64,000 nucleotides of DNA from Providencia alcalifaciens DSM 30120. GTDB lineage: Bacteria; Pseudomonadota; Gammaproteobacteria; Enterobacterales; Enterobacteriaceae. The notes beneath the pieces were generated by a model, which saw only the letters and a program-made list of their open reading frames with translations, searched no databases and was not told the DNA's origin. The stretch covers positions 62,001 through 126,000 of the forward strand of contig NZ_ABXW01000017.1 of NCBI RefSeq assembly GCF_000173415.1, given 5' to 3'. Below are positions 25,968-35,897 of this stretch, in pieces. The position numbers were made by a program, and so were the translations under genes. How positions within the stretch are numbered: position 1 is the stretch's first letter; the number at the start of each line of letters is the position of its first letter.

Positions 25968-28442
25968 TTATTCTTTATTACAAATTACATTATGAATATT
26001 TTGGATGTTTTGGTTTTCAATCATTAATTGACATGATTGTCCGCCATTCCATTTAATAGTTAATTTTTGATTCGATTGAATTCCAGTCAAATAAACTTGA
26101 CCGTCTTCTGCAATCATCCCTAATACAGTATCTTTTGCTGAGTCATAAACTAACGCTCCAAATGGTGGTGTTTTCCCGTCAGGAAAGTGAATAGTCATTA
26201 ACGCTTTTTCACCAATAACTGTATTGAGTTTTGCATAGCCAACTGCGCCATCCGTTAATGTTGATTCAATCACGCTATCATCAATACTGACATTGTCAGG
26301 GATACTATTCAGATCAATATATTGAGTGGATTTGTAGTATGTTGGCACATTACTAATTGCCGCTAAACCAAATCTATTGGTAATCGACTCATCTTTATTG
26401 ATAGAAACATCTTTAGCGTTATCAGTATCAATAACCATTCTTGCCTGATTATCATATACTCTGCGATGTAACACAGGACCTTGGCTCGTAACAGTTAATG
26501 AACCATTTAATGACCCACTTAAGGTGTGATAATCATTACCATATGACCCCGTCATTTGAGCTGTACCATATTGAGTATCACGATATATCGACGTATTTAA
26601 TGTTGTATTATCAAAAAAGTCTTTTGTTGACACACCTAAACTGACGTTATTGTTGTCTATATTTGTATGGTAGCTAACGTTATTACTGTATTTTTTATCG
26701 CGGTCATTGTAAGAACCAAAATATTGTAAACGTGAATTTTTTTCGCCACCAAAGGGAATACTTAATGAAAGATAAGCTTGTTTAGAGCGTTTACCTTCTA
26801 CATAGCTACTTTCGCTAATAGATAATGAGAGAAGTGCATTATCAAAAAAGTCATTTTTAATCGTTTTATTGAATGACAAGTTTAACGTGTCATTACTTTT
26901 GGATTCATTCCAATAACTTTCTCTCGAATAGCTTAAACTCACATCTGAATTTAAATCAGGAATTTGTTGTGTAAATGAGGTCGTAAAAACATTTTTTTGA
27001 CGAAAATGAAGATTCGTTGGATTACCTTTTGTATAAATGAAATTATTGACGGACATAAACCCTTCATTTGAGAATTGATATCCCGTTAAATCAAGTCGAC
27101 TTGAATTTGAGAATCGCTTTGCATAGTTGATTCTATAGCTTTCTCCAGTGCCTGAATTCGTCGTATGTAAATGATTTTTAGATTGCGTAACATCAAATGA
27201 TATGGCTCCCAAAGACTCCATATTTAAGCCTATACCAGCATTATATGCATAGTATTCGTTATCTGACGTTGCAAATAGTCCACCAAAGGCGGATAAGTTG
27301 TTCAATAATCCCCAAGAAAATTCGGTTGAGATAAAGTTATTATTGACATTTTTATCATCCATTGGGGCTAATTGACCGGCATTTAATTTATATTGCAACA
27401 TGCCAGGTCGGGTTAAAAATGGGATATTTGTTGATGATATTTGGTATTCTCTCACCGACCCATCTTCTTCGGTTATTTTTACATCTAACGTTCCAGATAA
27501 AGCAGAGCTCAAGTTATCAATTGAAAAAGGTCCAGGCGCAACTTTGACTTGGCTTAATATACGACCATTCTGAGAAATGACGACGGTTGCATTACTCGTT
27601 GCTGTACCTGTTACATTAGGGGCATAGCCTCTTAAAGCAGTAGGTAACATATTATCATCAGTAAAAATACTGACACCGTTGAAGCGTACAGAATCAAAAA
27701 TTTGGCTGGCAGTATAATATTTCCCGGCAAAAAACTTAGCCGATAAGTCCGGTAAATCAGTAAAAATATACGTTTGAACCCATTTGAAATTATCATTCTT
27801 ATTATCATTAAAATCTTTTTGTAATTGATAATTACTGCGGATTCTCCAACGCCCAACGTTAGCGCCAATAGTACCAAATGAGCTTAAGTTATTTGTATTT
27901 TGAGTATTTTTATATTTGATGTAGTTTTCAACAATATTATAATCCAATACAAGCGCATTAATTCCTACTTCGCGTTGCATAGGGGGAACCCAGTTTTCAT
28001 CTGAATATAAAAAGTAGGCTTGTGGTATTGATAATGCAAGCTCTTGCTTTTCATCATCAAAGTGCGATGTAATATTGTCATCTTGAACAGACAAGTCATA
28101 GCATTGACCCTCTGCCCACGTAGGTATCTTATTAATAAACTCTTGTTTTAAGCCGATAACTTCGACTAGTTTTTGTGATATACAAGGCTGTACGATTCCA
28201 TTTCTATTGATAAAATCGATTTTATCAAAAAAGTTTATTCTTCGGTCATTGATAGATACGTTAGAAAAATAAGCGCCTTCCTGTGAGGCTCCTTTTTCAA
28301 ATGAACTTAAATCAATATCTGTATTACCAGAAATGGATAAAGCGTCTTGATTAAATTGAACAGAGTCTGCATTAACATAGTTTGAATATAAAAATAAGCT
28401 AGAAATTAAACTAGTCACTATGTTTTGTTTAAATTTGTTCAT
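25968..28442 (-). CDS. fimbrial outer-membrane usher (FimD/PapC family)
   Basis: This 824-residue usher has a signal peptide ending NYVNA, then an N-terminal chaperone-binding domain (SVQFNQDALSISGNTDIDLS), a 24-strand beta barrel, a plug (RGYAPNVTGTATSNATVVIS), and C-terminal domains with FPDGKTPPFGALVYD and GQVYLTGI. It forms the pore through which pilins are assembled. Length is slightly short of the usual 840-880. It is separated from the major pilin by a 157-base gap holding a strong hairpin. Confidence 0.9.
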   Translation of the reverse strand: MNKFKQNIVTSLISSLFLYSNYVNADSVQFNQDALSISGNTDIDLSSFEKGASQEGAYFSNVSINDRRINFFDKIDFINRNGIVQPCISQKLVEVIGLKQEFINKIPTWAEGQCYDLSVQDDNITSHFDDEKQELALSIPQAYFLYSDENWVPPMQREVGINALVLDYNIVENYIKYKNTQNTNNLSSFGTIGANVGRWRIRSNYQLQKDFNDNKNDNFKWVQTYIFTDLPDLSAKFFAGKYYTASQIFDSVRFNGVSIFTDDNMLPTALRGYAPNVTGTATSNATVVISQNGRILSQVKVAPGPFSIDNLSSALSGTLDVKITEEDGSVREYQISSTNIPFLTRPGMLQYKLNAGQLAPMDDKNVNNNFISTEFSWGLLNNLSAFGGLFATSDNEYYAYNAGIGLNMESLGAISFDVTQSKNHLHTTNSGTGESYRINYAKRFSNSSRLDLTGYQFSNEGFMSVNNFIYTKGNPTNLHFRQKNVFTTSFTQQIPDLNSDVSLSYSRESYWNESKSNDTLNLSFNKTIKNDFFDNALLSLSISESSYVEGKRSKQAYLSLSIPFGGEKNSRLQYFGSYNDRDKKYSNNVSYHTNIDNNNVSLGVSTKDFFDNTTLNTSIYRDTQYGTAQMTGSYGNDYHTLSGSLNGSLTVTSQGPVLHRRVYDNQARMVIDTDNAKDVSINKDESITNRFGLAAISNVPTYYKSTQYIDLNSIPDNVSIDDSVIESTLTDGAVGYAKLNTVIGEKALMTIHFPDGKTPPFGALVYDSAKDTVLGMIAEDGQVYLTGIQSNQKLTIKWNGGQSCQLMIENQNIQNIHNVICNKE

Positions 28443-28505
28443 TTTTTATTGACCGGAGTATGCTATAAAAATATTATTTTTATTGATTTTTTTAAAATAG
28501 ATAAA

Positions 28506-28544
28506 ACTGGATATACTATAAATATAAGGCATAGCATACCCAGT
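28506..28544 (-). terminator. attenuating hairpin between pilin and usher genes
   Basis: On the minus strand a stem of about 14 base pairs (actgggtatgctat with atagtatatccagt, containing two G-T pairs) is followed by ttttatc. Placed just after the major pilin, it would let most transcripts stop there and fewer reach the usher. This is a usual way to make pilin in excess in such operons. Confidence 0.7.
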
Positions 28545-28599
28545 AAATTAATTACTAATTAAAATTTAATATAAAGATTTATAATATTAATTTTAAAAA

Positions 28600-29133
28600 T
28601 TACTGGTAATCTAAAACGTAAGCTACGGTTGATTTAACTGACCCCGAAGTTGCTTGACCTAACGCTTGCATACGTGCAGATAAATTAATGGTATTTGCTC
28701 CCGCAGCCATGTTTTGGGTAATAGTATCGCCAGACTTGATGCTTTGACCTGCATCATTTTGGAATAATACGCCAACATTCTGTGCAGTACCCGTGCTTGC
28801 CCATAAGCTACCAGCAGGATCCATTTGACCCGTGAAGCTGACTTTTACTTTAGAAAAATCTGTTCCGCTTGTTGTTGGGTCTAATACACAGTCAGATAAT
28901 TCTAAGGTGAAGTCTACATTAGGACCTTGTGCGCCAGCAGTTTTTAATGATACTGCGGGTACTGAACCTAATTGAACTTCTTTATTTACTGAAGATGGCG
29001 CAATTGTACAGGCACCAGTATTCACTGTGCCATTAAATTCAATAGTACCGCTTCCTACATCTGCTGCAAATGCAGTGGATGCCGCACCTAAAGTTAATGC
29101 GATAATTGAAGAGGTTAATAATGTCTTTTTCAT
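28600..29133 (-). CDS. major fimbrial subunit (type 1 pilin family)
   Basis: This 177-residue pilin starts at MKKTLLTSS and has a signal peptide ending STAFA. The mature part has the paired cysteines (VNTGACTIAP and LSDCVLDP), the GTIEFNGTV opening and the pilin C-terminal pattern ending VAYVLDYQ with the penultimate tyrosine. I chose the ATG at 29133 because the seven codons upstream (MYIKDLK) lie before a standard signal sequence. It is the first structural gene of the operon. Confidence 0.9.
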   Translation of the reverse strand: MKKTLLTSSIIALTLGAASTAFAADVGSGTIEFNGTVNTGACTIAPSSVNKEVQLGSVPAVSLKTAGAQGPNVDFTLELSDCVLDPTTSGTDFSKVKVSFTGQMDPAGSLWASTGTAQNVGVLFQNDAGQSIKSGDTITQNMAAGANTINLSARMQALGQATSGSVKSTVAYVLDYQ

Positions 29134-29377
29134 TTTTAAATCCTTAATATACATAGTACTGATTCTAATAAACTAAGACTTTGCCTTAGCTGGTTAATTA
29201 CGTGATACCAATATAAATTGGTACCACAGTGATTTGATGGAAATTTAAGTGTTCATTAATTTTAATGATTTATAGTGCCCGAAAACATGAGCATAGATTA
29301 TTATTAAAGAGGATGGATAAATATAAGGAGATCCTTAAAAGCTGTGGCTTGCTACGTCTAATGCAATTGCTTATTAA

Positions 29378-29647
29378 TTATAAATACGTCTCTGTATTCA
29401 CCGTCCAGTTATTTATTTGTACTGTGGAAATATCTTCAAAAAAGTAATGTATACTTATTTTGAAAAAATCAGCAATCATGACTAATGAGTCTATATCAAT
29501 TCTATTGATACCACGTTCATAACGAGAGAACTGTTGTTGACTCACATTTAAATATGCTGCAATTTCTGTTCCTGTTAATCCATACTCTTTTCTCAGTTTT
29601 TTTATTCTGCTCCCCACTATTTTGGCAATAGGATATTTTCCTGTCAT
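29378..29647 (-). CDS. second MrpJ-like HTH (XRE) regulator
   Basis: This 89-residue XRE regulator has an HTH region with GTEIAAYLNVSQQQFSRYER, again the MrpJ-type SQQQ-SRYERG signature. It ends the DFFKISIHYFFED helix typical of the family. AAGGAAATAAAA immediately precedes the ATG at 29647, which I prefer to upstream ATGs. It lies upstream of the pilin gene on the same strand, separated by about 240 bases, and is likely to affect fimbrial or motility genes. Confidence 0.75.
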   Translation of the reverse strand: MTGKYPIAKIVGSRIKKLRKEYGLTGTEIAAYLNVSQQQFSRYERGINRIDIDSLVMIADFFKISIHYFFEDISTVQINNWTVNTETYL

Positions 29648-29707
29648 TTTTATTTCCTTCATGACATATAAGTTTGAAGTTGAGTAATGCTTAACATCAA
29701 CAGGCAA

Positions 29708-30322
29708 AAATTCTAATTAAATAAAGATAAAACCTCAAATGCATTGACGAGTAAGAAATAAAAACAATGATTAATTTTATTTCTTAAATTTATAAGGTTT
29801 AGACCTCATTCAGCTAATTTTACATTCATATATTAAATTTAATGAAACAATCACTGAGAGTAACATCATTTTTCAGGTAAACGTCGTGATTAAATATGGA
29901 TGTTTATCCTTACTTATTCAAAAATACGGTTGTTTTATCTAGATAGTAACTTAATAGTGGTTATATCGGATTAAATACTGCCAAGTTGGAATCCTTGATG
30001 GGAAATATACGATTAACATCATGTTTTAAATTATGAATTTTTACGGGCAGAGTGATAGATACGTGTCGAACGTGATCAAAATCGAAAGTTTAGAATTGCT
30101 TTTACCTTAATCCTCTTCTTATGCAAATGAATTGCTATTGATCATAAAACGCTTTCATTGACTGCAATTTTCGCCATCAACTTTGACTTGGATTTGCTTC
30201 ATCGCATGCGTTCGATTTTCCGATCGTACTGCTTGGTATTTTTAATCATCAGCCAATAAGCCGGGTAAACCATAGAAATATTAAGGCTAAAAAAGAGTAG
30301 TCAACGATGAAAAAAAATATTA
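29708..30322. other. intergenic region before the Zur operon
   Basis: No supported gene lies here. A 24-codon ORF on the minus strand (30199-30273) has no support beyond an ATG. The last bases hold the rpmE2 promoter. Confidence 0.5.
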
Positions 30323-30339
30323 ATGTTATATTATAACAT
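30323..30339 (+). promoter_or_regulatory. Zur box
   Basis: The perfect 17-base palindrome atgttatattataacat matches the core of the enterobacterial Zur operator. It lies 18 bases before the rpmE2 start, so zinc-bound Zur would repress this operon and zinc shortage would induce it. Confidence 0.9.
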
Positions 30340-30356
30340 AACAAGTGGAGGTGGCT

Positions 30357-30620
30357 ATGAAGCCGAATATTCATCCGGATTACCGGACAGTGATTTTTCA
30401 CGATACTGCTGCTGATGTGTATTTCAAAGTTGGGTCAACGATAAAAACAGAGAGAACCGTTGAATTTGAAGGGCAAAATTATCCCTATGTGACTCTTGAT
30501 GTCTCCTCTCACTCTCATCCGTTCTATACCGGTAAGCAGAAAAATCATTCTCAGGAAGGTAATGTTGCTCGCTTTAATAAGCGTTTCGGAAATTTTGTTC
30601 AGACAAGAGAGGAAAAATGA
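30357..30620 (+). CDS. rpmE2: 50S ribosomal protein L31 type B (zinc-free)
   Basis: This 87-residue L31 paralog begins [20 protein letters not shown]. It has the conserved SHPFYTGKQ block and lacks the zinc-binding CxxC of standard L31. It replaces zinc-containing L31 on ribosomes under zinc starvation, releasing zinc. AGTGGAGG precedes the ATG at 30357. The stop overlaps the next gene's ATG. Confidence 0.95.
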   Translation: MKPNIHPDYRTVIFHDTAADVYFKVGSTIKTERTVEFEGQNYPYVTLDVSSHSHPFYTGKQKNHSQEGNVARFNKRFGNFVQTREEK

Positions 30621-30751
30621 TGCACGTATTATGCTCATTGGCATGGAAAAAAACAGATTATCAGGATGGTAAAATGACTCGTCGCGATATTTTTATCGAC
30701 TCAATTTGTAAGTCAAATCAGCGTGTTCAAGCGGCATTGGAGGCAGTATGA
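30617..30751 (+). CDS. L36-like protein (YkgO/RpmJ2 position), strongly diverged
   Basis: This 44-residue ORF overlaps rpmE2 and zinT at both ends (ATGATGA junctions), so it is translated as part of the operon. The start ([11 protein letters not shown]) and the end ([16 protein letters not shown]) echo type B L36 (VL-SL, VICKSNPRFKAV). The basic RRxGRxYV core and the lysine-rich tail are replaced by RRDIFIDS. Position strongly suggests rpmJ2. Whether it still works as a ribosomal protein is doubtful. Confidence 0.6.
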   Translation: MMHVLCSLAWKKTDYQDGKMTRRDIFIDSICKSNQRVQAALEAV

Positions 30752-31392
30752 TGACAAAAAACATGCTTCCATTGGTTTTGTTAACCAGTTTATTCAGTGG
30801 CGTGGTGATGGCACATGGGCATCATAATGATAAACCGCAGACTGAAGCGCAACGCCAAGCTGCAAAAGGTATTTTTTCGGACAAGGATGTTCAAGATCGT
30901 CAATTGAGTGATTGGGATGGTGTTTGGCAATCTGTTGAACCTTATCTCGCTGATGGGACTTTGGATCCTGTTATGCAAGCAAAAGCAGTAAAGAATAAGG
31001 ACAAAACAGCCGAAGAGTACCGAGCTTATTATGCTAAAGGGTATAAAACCGATGTGGATATGATTGGTATTGAAAATAATATCATTGAGTTTCATCGCGG
31101 CGATAAGGTCACTCAATGTAAATATGATTATGCGGGTTATCGGATTTTAAATTACACCTCGGGGAAGAAGGGGGTTCGCTACTTATTTGAGTGTAAAGAT
31201 AAAAGTAGCCAAGCTCCTAAATTTATCCAGTTCAGTGATCATATTATTGCACCGGAAAAAGCGGGGCATTTCCATCTTTATATGGGGAATGAGTCGCAGG
31301 AAGCGTTATTGACTCAGTTAGATAATTGGCCGACTTATTATCCCTATTCGATGAATGGAAACGATATTGCTCACGAAATGCAACACCACTGA
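30748..31392 (+). CDS. zinT: ZinT, periplasmic zinc/cadmium-binding protein
   Basis: This 214-residue protein has a signal peptide ending GVVMA, then the metal-binding start HGHHNDKPQTEAQRQAAKGI. The lipocalin-like ZinT core includes LSDWDGVWQSVEPYL, YYAKGYKTDVDMIGI and a C-terminal GHFHLYMG histidine cluster. It passes zinc to ZnuA in the periplasm. Its position behind rpmE2 and the Zur box fits induction by zinc shortage. Confidence 0.95.
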   Translation: MMTKNMLPLVLLTSLFSGVVMAHGHHNDKPQTEAQRQAAKGIFSDKDVQDRQLSDWDGVWQSVEPYLADGTLDPVMQAKAVKNKDKTAEEYRAYYAKGYKTDVDMIGIENNIIEFHRGDKVTQCKYDYAGYRILNYTSGKKGVRYLFECKDKSSQAPKFIQFSDHIIAPEKAGHFHLYMGNESQEALLTQLDNWPTYYPYSMNGNDIAHEMQHH

Positions 31393-31424
31393 TAATCTAT
31401 TCGCCTAGTTATTTAACGTTTGCA

Positions 31425-31446
31425 CCCCCAGAGTTTATTCTGGGGG
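31425..31446 (+). terminator. hairpin after zinT
   Basis: An 8-base-pair GC-rich stem (cccccaga/tctggggg) with a 6-base loop lies 33 bases after the zinT stop. The following cata-tcag has no T run, so termination efficiency is uncertain. Confidence 0.55.
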
Positions 31447-31545
31447 CATATCAGCCATCATGCACATCAGAGTGTCAAAGATAGCCATTAAGAATACTGC
31501 GATAATGATGAATAAAACACAGAGAAAAAATGCCGAGTAATAAAT

Positions 31546-31580
31546 CAAAAAGGAACCAATAGATAAATTTCTTGGTTCCT
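31546..31580 (-). terminator. terminator of the Dyp peroxidase gene
   Basis: On the minus strand the stem aggaaccaa/ttggttcct is followed by ttttt. It lies 19 bases after the peroxidase stop. Confidence 0.8.
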
Positions 31581-31598
31581 AGCATCCTGTAAAATCAA

Positions 31599-32528
31599 TT
31601 ATTCAATATCATCTAACATGGAAGGAGGTGGAATGAAAAATAGCGTTCCCGTGATGGGGGTGCTGTATTTTAATAATTCATCCGTTGCACCATTATCTGC
31701 CCCACTAAACATATTTTTCAACATGCGATGGGTTGTTGAAAAATATCGTGCATAGCCGATGAAATAAGTACCATATTCATTTTTAGAAGGATTAGAAAAT
31801 GGCATATTCGCACGAACGATTTTGAGATCTTCGCCATGCTCATCTTGTATATTGGTCACAACGTTATGAGAGCTTGGTAATTTCTGCTGATCGGATAGCT
31901 CGACGTCATTAAACTTATGACGACCAATCACCTTTTCTTGCTCTTCTGTGGTGAGATTTTGCCACGCCGTCATATCGTGAATGTATTTCTGGACAAAGGC
32001 GTAGCTTCCACCGATAAAATTAGGATCCTCTTCACCAATCACCGCATAATCAACACGCTCATCTTCCATTTCAGGGTTTTCAGTACCATCGACAAATCCA
32101 ATGATAGAACGACCATCCATATAGCGGAACCCATGAACTTCATCAACATGTTCTACAAAATCACCGAGATTTTGGCTGATAATAGAGGCTAATTCGTAGC
32201 AGGCTGAGACATTTAACGCTCTAATATGGAAGAAGATATCACCAGGGGTAGAAACGGCAGTGAAGTTTTTGCCTTTGATCTCTTTAAATGGGCTGAGTTC
32301 TTTGGGAGTAGAGAGTTGAGGAAAAAGCGTTTGCCACGCTTGAGCGCCGAACCCCATAACACAGCTCGTTTCTAATGCGGGGAAGCGAGTTCTCATACTA
32401 CGAATAAGACCTGAGAAATTATTACAAAATTCCACTAGCTCATCACGATACTTATCTTTATCCGTTATATTAAAAACGAGAAAATAAGAGTTTTCACTAG
32501 GGGATTTTGTTACATCTTGATATTTCAT
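31599..32528 (-). CDS. Dyp-type (YfeX-like) heme peroxidase
   Basis: This 309-residue cytoplasmic protein of the dye-decolorizing peroxidase family has the GxxDG motif in IIGFVDGTENPEMED. A candidate proximal heme-ligand histidine lies in PSSHNVV, and a distal arginine region lies in IVRANMPFSNP. There is no Tat or Sec signal, as in YfeX. Such enzymes oxidise porphyrinogens or other substrates with peroxide. It is a single-gene unit with its own terminator. Confidence 0.85.
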   Translation of the reverse strand: MKYQDVTKSPSENSYFLVFNITDKDKYRDELVEFCNNFSGLIRSMRTRFPALETSCVMGFGAQAWQTLFPQLSTPKELSPFKEIKGKNFTAVSTPGDIFFHIRALNVSACYELASIISQNLGDFVEHVDEVHGFRYMDGRSIIGFVDGTENPEMEDERVDYAVIGEEDPNFIGGSYAFVQKYIHDMTAWQNLTTEEQEKVIGRHKFNDVELSDQQKLPSSHNVVTNIQDEHGEDLKIVRANMPFSNPSKNEYGTYFIGYARYFSTTHRMLKNMFSGADNGATDELLKYSTPITGTLFFIPPPSMLDDIE

Positions 32529-32813
32529 GTGATTTATACTCTTTCTGCTGTTTTATTTACGTTAGGATACAACTTGGTGCACCGCTTTCATAATGCTTTT
32601 TAATATCAAAAAATAAGTTTTTGTTGTATTAACGGCGGCAGGGTAGGGATACAAGAGAACAACATCGTCCAATTTTGCCGCGAATTTCTGAATTTAAATG
32701 GGTGACTATTTATCATCAAAAGCTCGCTAAGCTGGGGCATTGTATTAACACACTCCAATTGATGGCTTTTTCATTATTTTAAAAATACAGAAAATCATTA
32801 AACAGGAGTCATT
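32529..32813. other. intergenic region, no feature seen
   Basis: Contains the peroxidase promoter region at its left end. Nothing else is recognised. Confidence 0.4.
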
Positions 32814-33107
32814 TTACTTTAATGCTTCTTGTTCAAGCCATTCCAAAGACAAAGTTAATGATAATGACTTGTCAACATCAGGTGCAGCCAGCGCTGCATA
32901 TTGACTGCCAGTGACCTGAACTTGGAAAGGTGCTTGAAGTCTTTTTTTATTTAAATCATGCGAAAGTGTTGGAAGCTCTGCAATTCCAATACCTAAACCA
33001 TCAATGACAGCTTGCATACTTAAATAGTTATGTTCAAAACGTTGAAACCTCAGCGGATATAAACCTTCTATGCCTGCTTCTTTCATCCATTTTTCCCATT
33101 CGACTAC
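32814..33107 (-). pseudogene. C-terminal fragment of a GcvA-type LysR regulator
   Basis: About 95 codons encode the end of a LysR effector domain (EWEKWMKEAGIEGLYPLRF, then MQAVIDGLGIGIAELPTL). The DNA-binding half is absent: an in-frame stop lies just upstream, and beyond it the sequence is unrelated. It is the remains of a deletion. Confidence 0.75.
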
Positions 33108-33161
33108 TCATGTATTTGAGGCCACAAATACGTGAGCGGTGAGACGGATATCAGAGACATC

Positions 33162-33420
33162 ATGGAAATTTATATCTGCATAACAATCGTTGCCATATTC
33201 ACGGGTGCATTAAGTGGAATCGTTGGTACAAGATCTTCTTTAATCCTTCTCCCTATATTGGTAAATATATTGGGTCCTAAATCAGCGATGCCGATAATGG
33301 CAATCGCCGCGATTATTGGCAATATCTCACGTATTGGACGTGGTGGCGGGAGGTGGACTGGCGTGCTACGTTGGTGTATTCGTTACCCGGTATTCCTGCA
33401 GCTTCAATGGGGGAGGGGGA
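33162..33420 (+). pseudogene. truncated, frameshifted TauE/SafE sulfite exporter family permease
   Basis: The first 58 codons (FTGALSGIVGTRSSLILLP, then IMAIAAIIGNISRI) are a normal TauE/SafE start. After that the homology shifts to another frame (REVDWRATLVYSLPGIPAAS) and then stops. A full gene would be about 250 residues. It lies divergent from the LysR fragment, which suggests a former regulator-exporter pair. Confidence 0.65.
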
Positions 33421-33452
33421 CAGTAACGAGAGATGATACATAACCTGAAGAG

Positions 33453-33656
33453 ATGGAAAAGTTAGATGAAATCGGTGGACCTACTTGCTTCAACTTAGCT
33501 GGGCAATTTTTGCGGGCAGCATATAATCCCATAGTCAGCATTTAGCGGGAAGTCGCTATAAGAGAACTAGAGGGTATCAATAAAAGTTGGAGTAATAAAG
33601 AGGAAAAGTCCAGCCTAATTACTGGGCTTTCTGAGAAAATAATGATTAAGGACTAA
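33453..33656 (+). pseudogene. unidentified coding remnant with an internal stop
   Basis: A 68-codon stretch reads like coding sequence (MEKLDEIGGPTCFNLAGQFL, then REVAIRELEGINKSW) but is split by one TAG codon. I do not recognise the family. It ends at the stop of the converging autotransporter remnant. Confidence 0.3.
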
Positions 33657-34995
33657 AAAAACACTCGAACACCGGCGTTAATATTAAGAGGCGATTCAAT
33701 CATTGAGCCTTTTGAATAACTAACTTCAGTATAAAGTGATGTATTCTTGTTAATACGAGCATCTAGACCAACACGGTAGTTGCCCATACTTCCTGAATAA
33801 TCATTTTTAAGTTTTACGGTATCATTGATTAATACAGTATTATCATTAATGAATTCGTTTTCAAATGAGGCTTTTATATAAGGTGTTAATGTGGATTTTT
33901 CACCAATATCGAATGTGTAACCTGCTTTAACACCTGCTTCCGCTTTTAATGATTTATCATTTCCTAATTTTACTTTCATTCCATTGGTCATTTTTAACTC
34001 ATTATTTTTAGCAGAGAAATATTCAATTCTAGCGTAAGGAGTAATGAATGAATGATTAAAATTAGTTTGTTTTCCTATTTCAAACGCAGAGCCAATACCT
34101 TTTTGCTTAAAGCTTGTATTCGCGATGTTATTCATATTAAATCTGACGCTACTTTCACTATCAAAGTAATTTCCTTTGACTAATGCATCTAAATAAAAAC
34201 CGTTATCCTTTATATATGATGCATACAGACCTAATGAGTAGCTATCAACATCTGATTTACTTCCTGATTTTTCTTTTATTTCATTTTTTGTCATACCAAA
34301 AGAAATACCAGTATTAAGACTATCAGTATTTATATCAAAAGTTTTTCCTATACCATACTCAAAACCATTTTGCTTTAACTTGTAGGGATTGTTAACTCCA
34401 TTATCAACTCTATACTCGTTATGAATATATCTTCCCCATACCTGGTTTCCATTTATATCGGTCATACTATTATTTAATCTATCAGTGATAGTATGATATT
34501 CATTAGTGAAAATAGTAGAGGCATAGGATGCGATCGATAACGCACTTTTAGCCGATTGAGATAATTGGTCTGAATGTTGCTTTAAATACCAATTATCATT
34601 TTTTGTTCCAGAGTATAAACAAATGAACCAAGTTCAACCTTATCTCCGTTGAGTTTAAATGCATCCTTTGTACTATTCCCTGCATGGATCAAGTGGTATC
34701 CATCGCTACTTTCTTTGCCGCTCCCAGCAACATTTACAATGTTATTCTTTCCTGAAAAATCAGTAACATTAAGGAAATCGCCATGCATTCCTTCAACATT
34801 CATATAGAAAGATGAGTTATTAGATTCCAGTTTGTTTATATTTAAAGTTTTAAATTCCTCGGTGGATAATGTGCTATCCAGAGGCGAGTAGAAATGTACA
34901 GATGAATCTGATAAAGCTACATTAATTGACCTCGAATATAAAATTGATTGTATGATGGTAAAAATACCAAAATAATTAACTTGGTCATCAATCAA
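33653..34995 (-). pseudogene. autotransporter: passenger end and beta-barrel, frameshifted and N-terminally truncated
   Basis: The C-terminal 270-odd residues form a type V autotransporter barrel (GNQVWGRYIHNEYRV, ending NINAGVRVFF). Upstream lies the end of a pertactin-type passenger (LNINKLESNNSSFYMNVEGM). The two parts are in different frames; adding one A at the A6 run opposite 34599-34604 joins VYTLEQK to NDNWYLKQHSDQLSQSAKS. No signal peptide or upstream passenger remains, so the gene is dead even without the frameshift. Confidence 0.75.
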
Positions 34996-35441
34996 TTAAT
35001 ACAATTGATTAACAATTGAAATTCTAGGGAAACATTCTATCCAAAGTTTAATAAGGTTTACAATTCGAATATTTCAAATTAATTTGTAGGCTTTTATTGA
35101 TAATATATGAAAATAGGTTGGCTATGATTTCAACAGAATTGAAATCATAGAGATGACAGCTTATTTAATCGTAGAGTATATAACTCATTGAATGTATAGG
35201 TTAGTGAGGATTTATAAATTAAGGTTAATTAAAAATAATATTAATTTATTAGTGGTACATAATAAAATTAGAGATTTTATATAACTTTGATTTTTTTGGG
35301 GGGGAACGTGGAGTTATGAGATACTTTGGTATCAGCACTTAAAGTCTTAAATGTTAATATTGAGTTTTTTTCGAACAGGTGAAGGATGAAGCTTGCAAAG
35401 AACCTATTGAATATAATAAGGATAAGCTGGGTTTTCTGTGG
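34996..35441. other. intergenic part of the decay zone
   Basis: AT-rich sequence with no recognisable gene. A T7-G8-type homopolymer stretch lies near 35289-35304. Confidence 0.4.
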
Positions 35442-35670
35442 TTACATTTCATACAAGGAACTGCTTTTCTCATATATACCCAGCAGATAATTCACATTAG
35501 TATCTAAAATTCTCCCTATAACAAGCAGATCATCGATGTAGGTAGACATATCCCCATTTTCATATCGAATATACTCAGCTCCAGTTAAGTTATTAGCTAC
35601 CTCTGAAGTTGAGATATTTTTATTGGATACGAATCTGTTTTATGAAATTACCGAACATCTTGTTTGTCAT
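35442..35670 (-). pseudogene. frameshifted XRE/MrpJ-like HTH regulator
   Basis: The first 16 codons (MTNKMFGNFIKQIRIQ) are followed by a stop. One frame over, the HTH continues (KNISTSEVANNLTGAEYIRY, then DDLLVIGRILDTNVNYLLGI). It is a short remnant of a regulator like the two MrpJ-type genes elsewhere in the window. Confidence 0.6.
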
Positions 35671-35745
35671 AATACACCCTATATACTCAATTGATTAAAT
35701 ATAATTAAGATGGCTGTGTTACAAATTTAGTGCTTGGTAGATAAC

Positions 35746-35773
35746 AAAAAAGCCCACCGGAGTGAGCTTTTTT
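35746..35773 (-). terminator. bidirectional terminator, probably the original ssrA terminator
   Basis: The stem agcccac/gtgagct has T runs on the 3' side of both strands. On the minus strand it lies about 125 bases beyond the ssrA 3' end, where the tmRNA terminator would be expected. Confidence 0.7.
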
Positions 35774-35897
35774 ATTCTTCTAGTGCACGTGCATTAAATG
35801 TGCATTTCAAAGTCCATTCTGAGTCATGTTGCTGTCCGTCCAACTTTACTAACTTACTGTTTTTAAAGTTGTTGTCACATCACTGACAGTTAAAATT

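Noticed and set aside
30199..30273. 24-codon ORF (MVYPAYWLMIKNTKQYDRK) on the minus strand upstream of the Zur operon
   Set aside because: No ribosome site and no family; not similar to the YkgR peptide found near this operon in E. coli.
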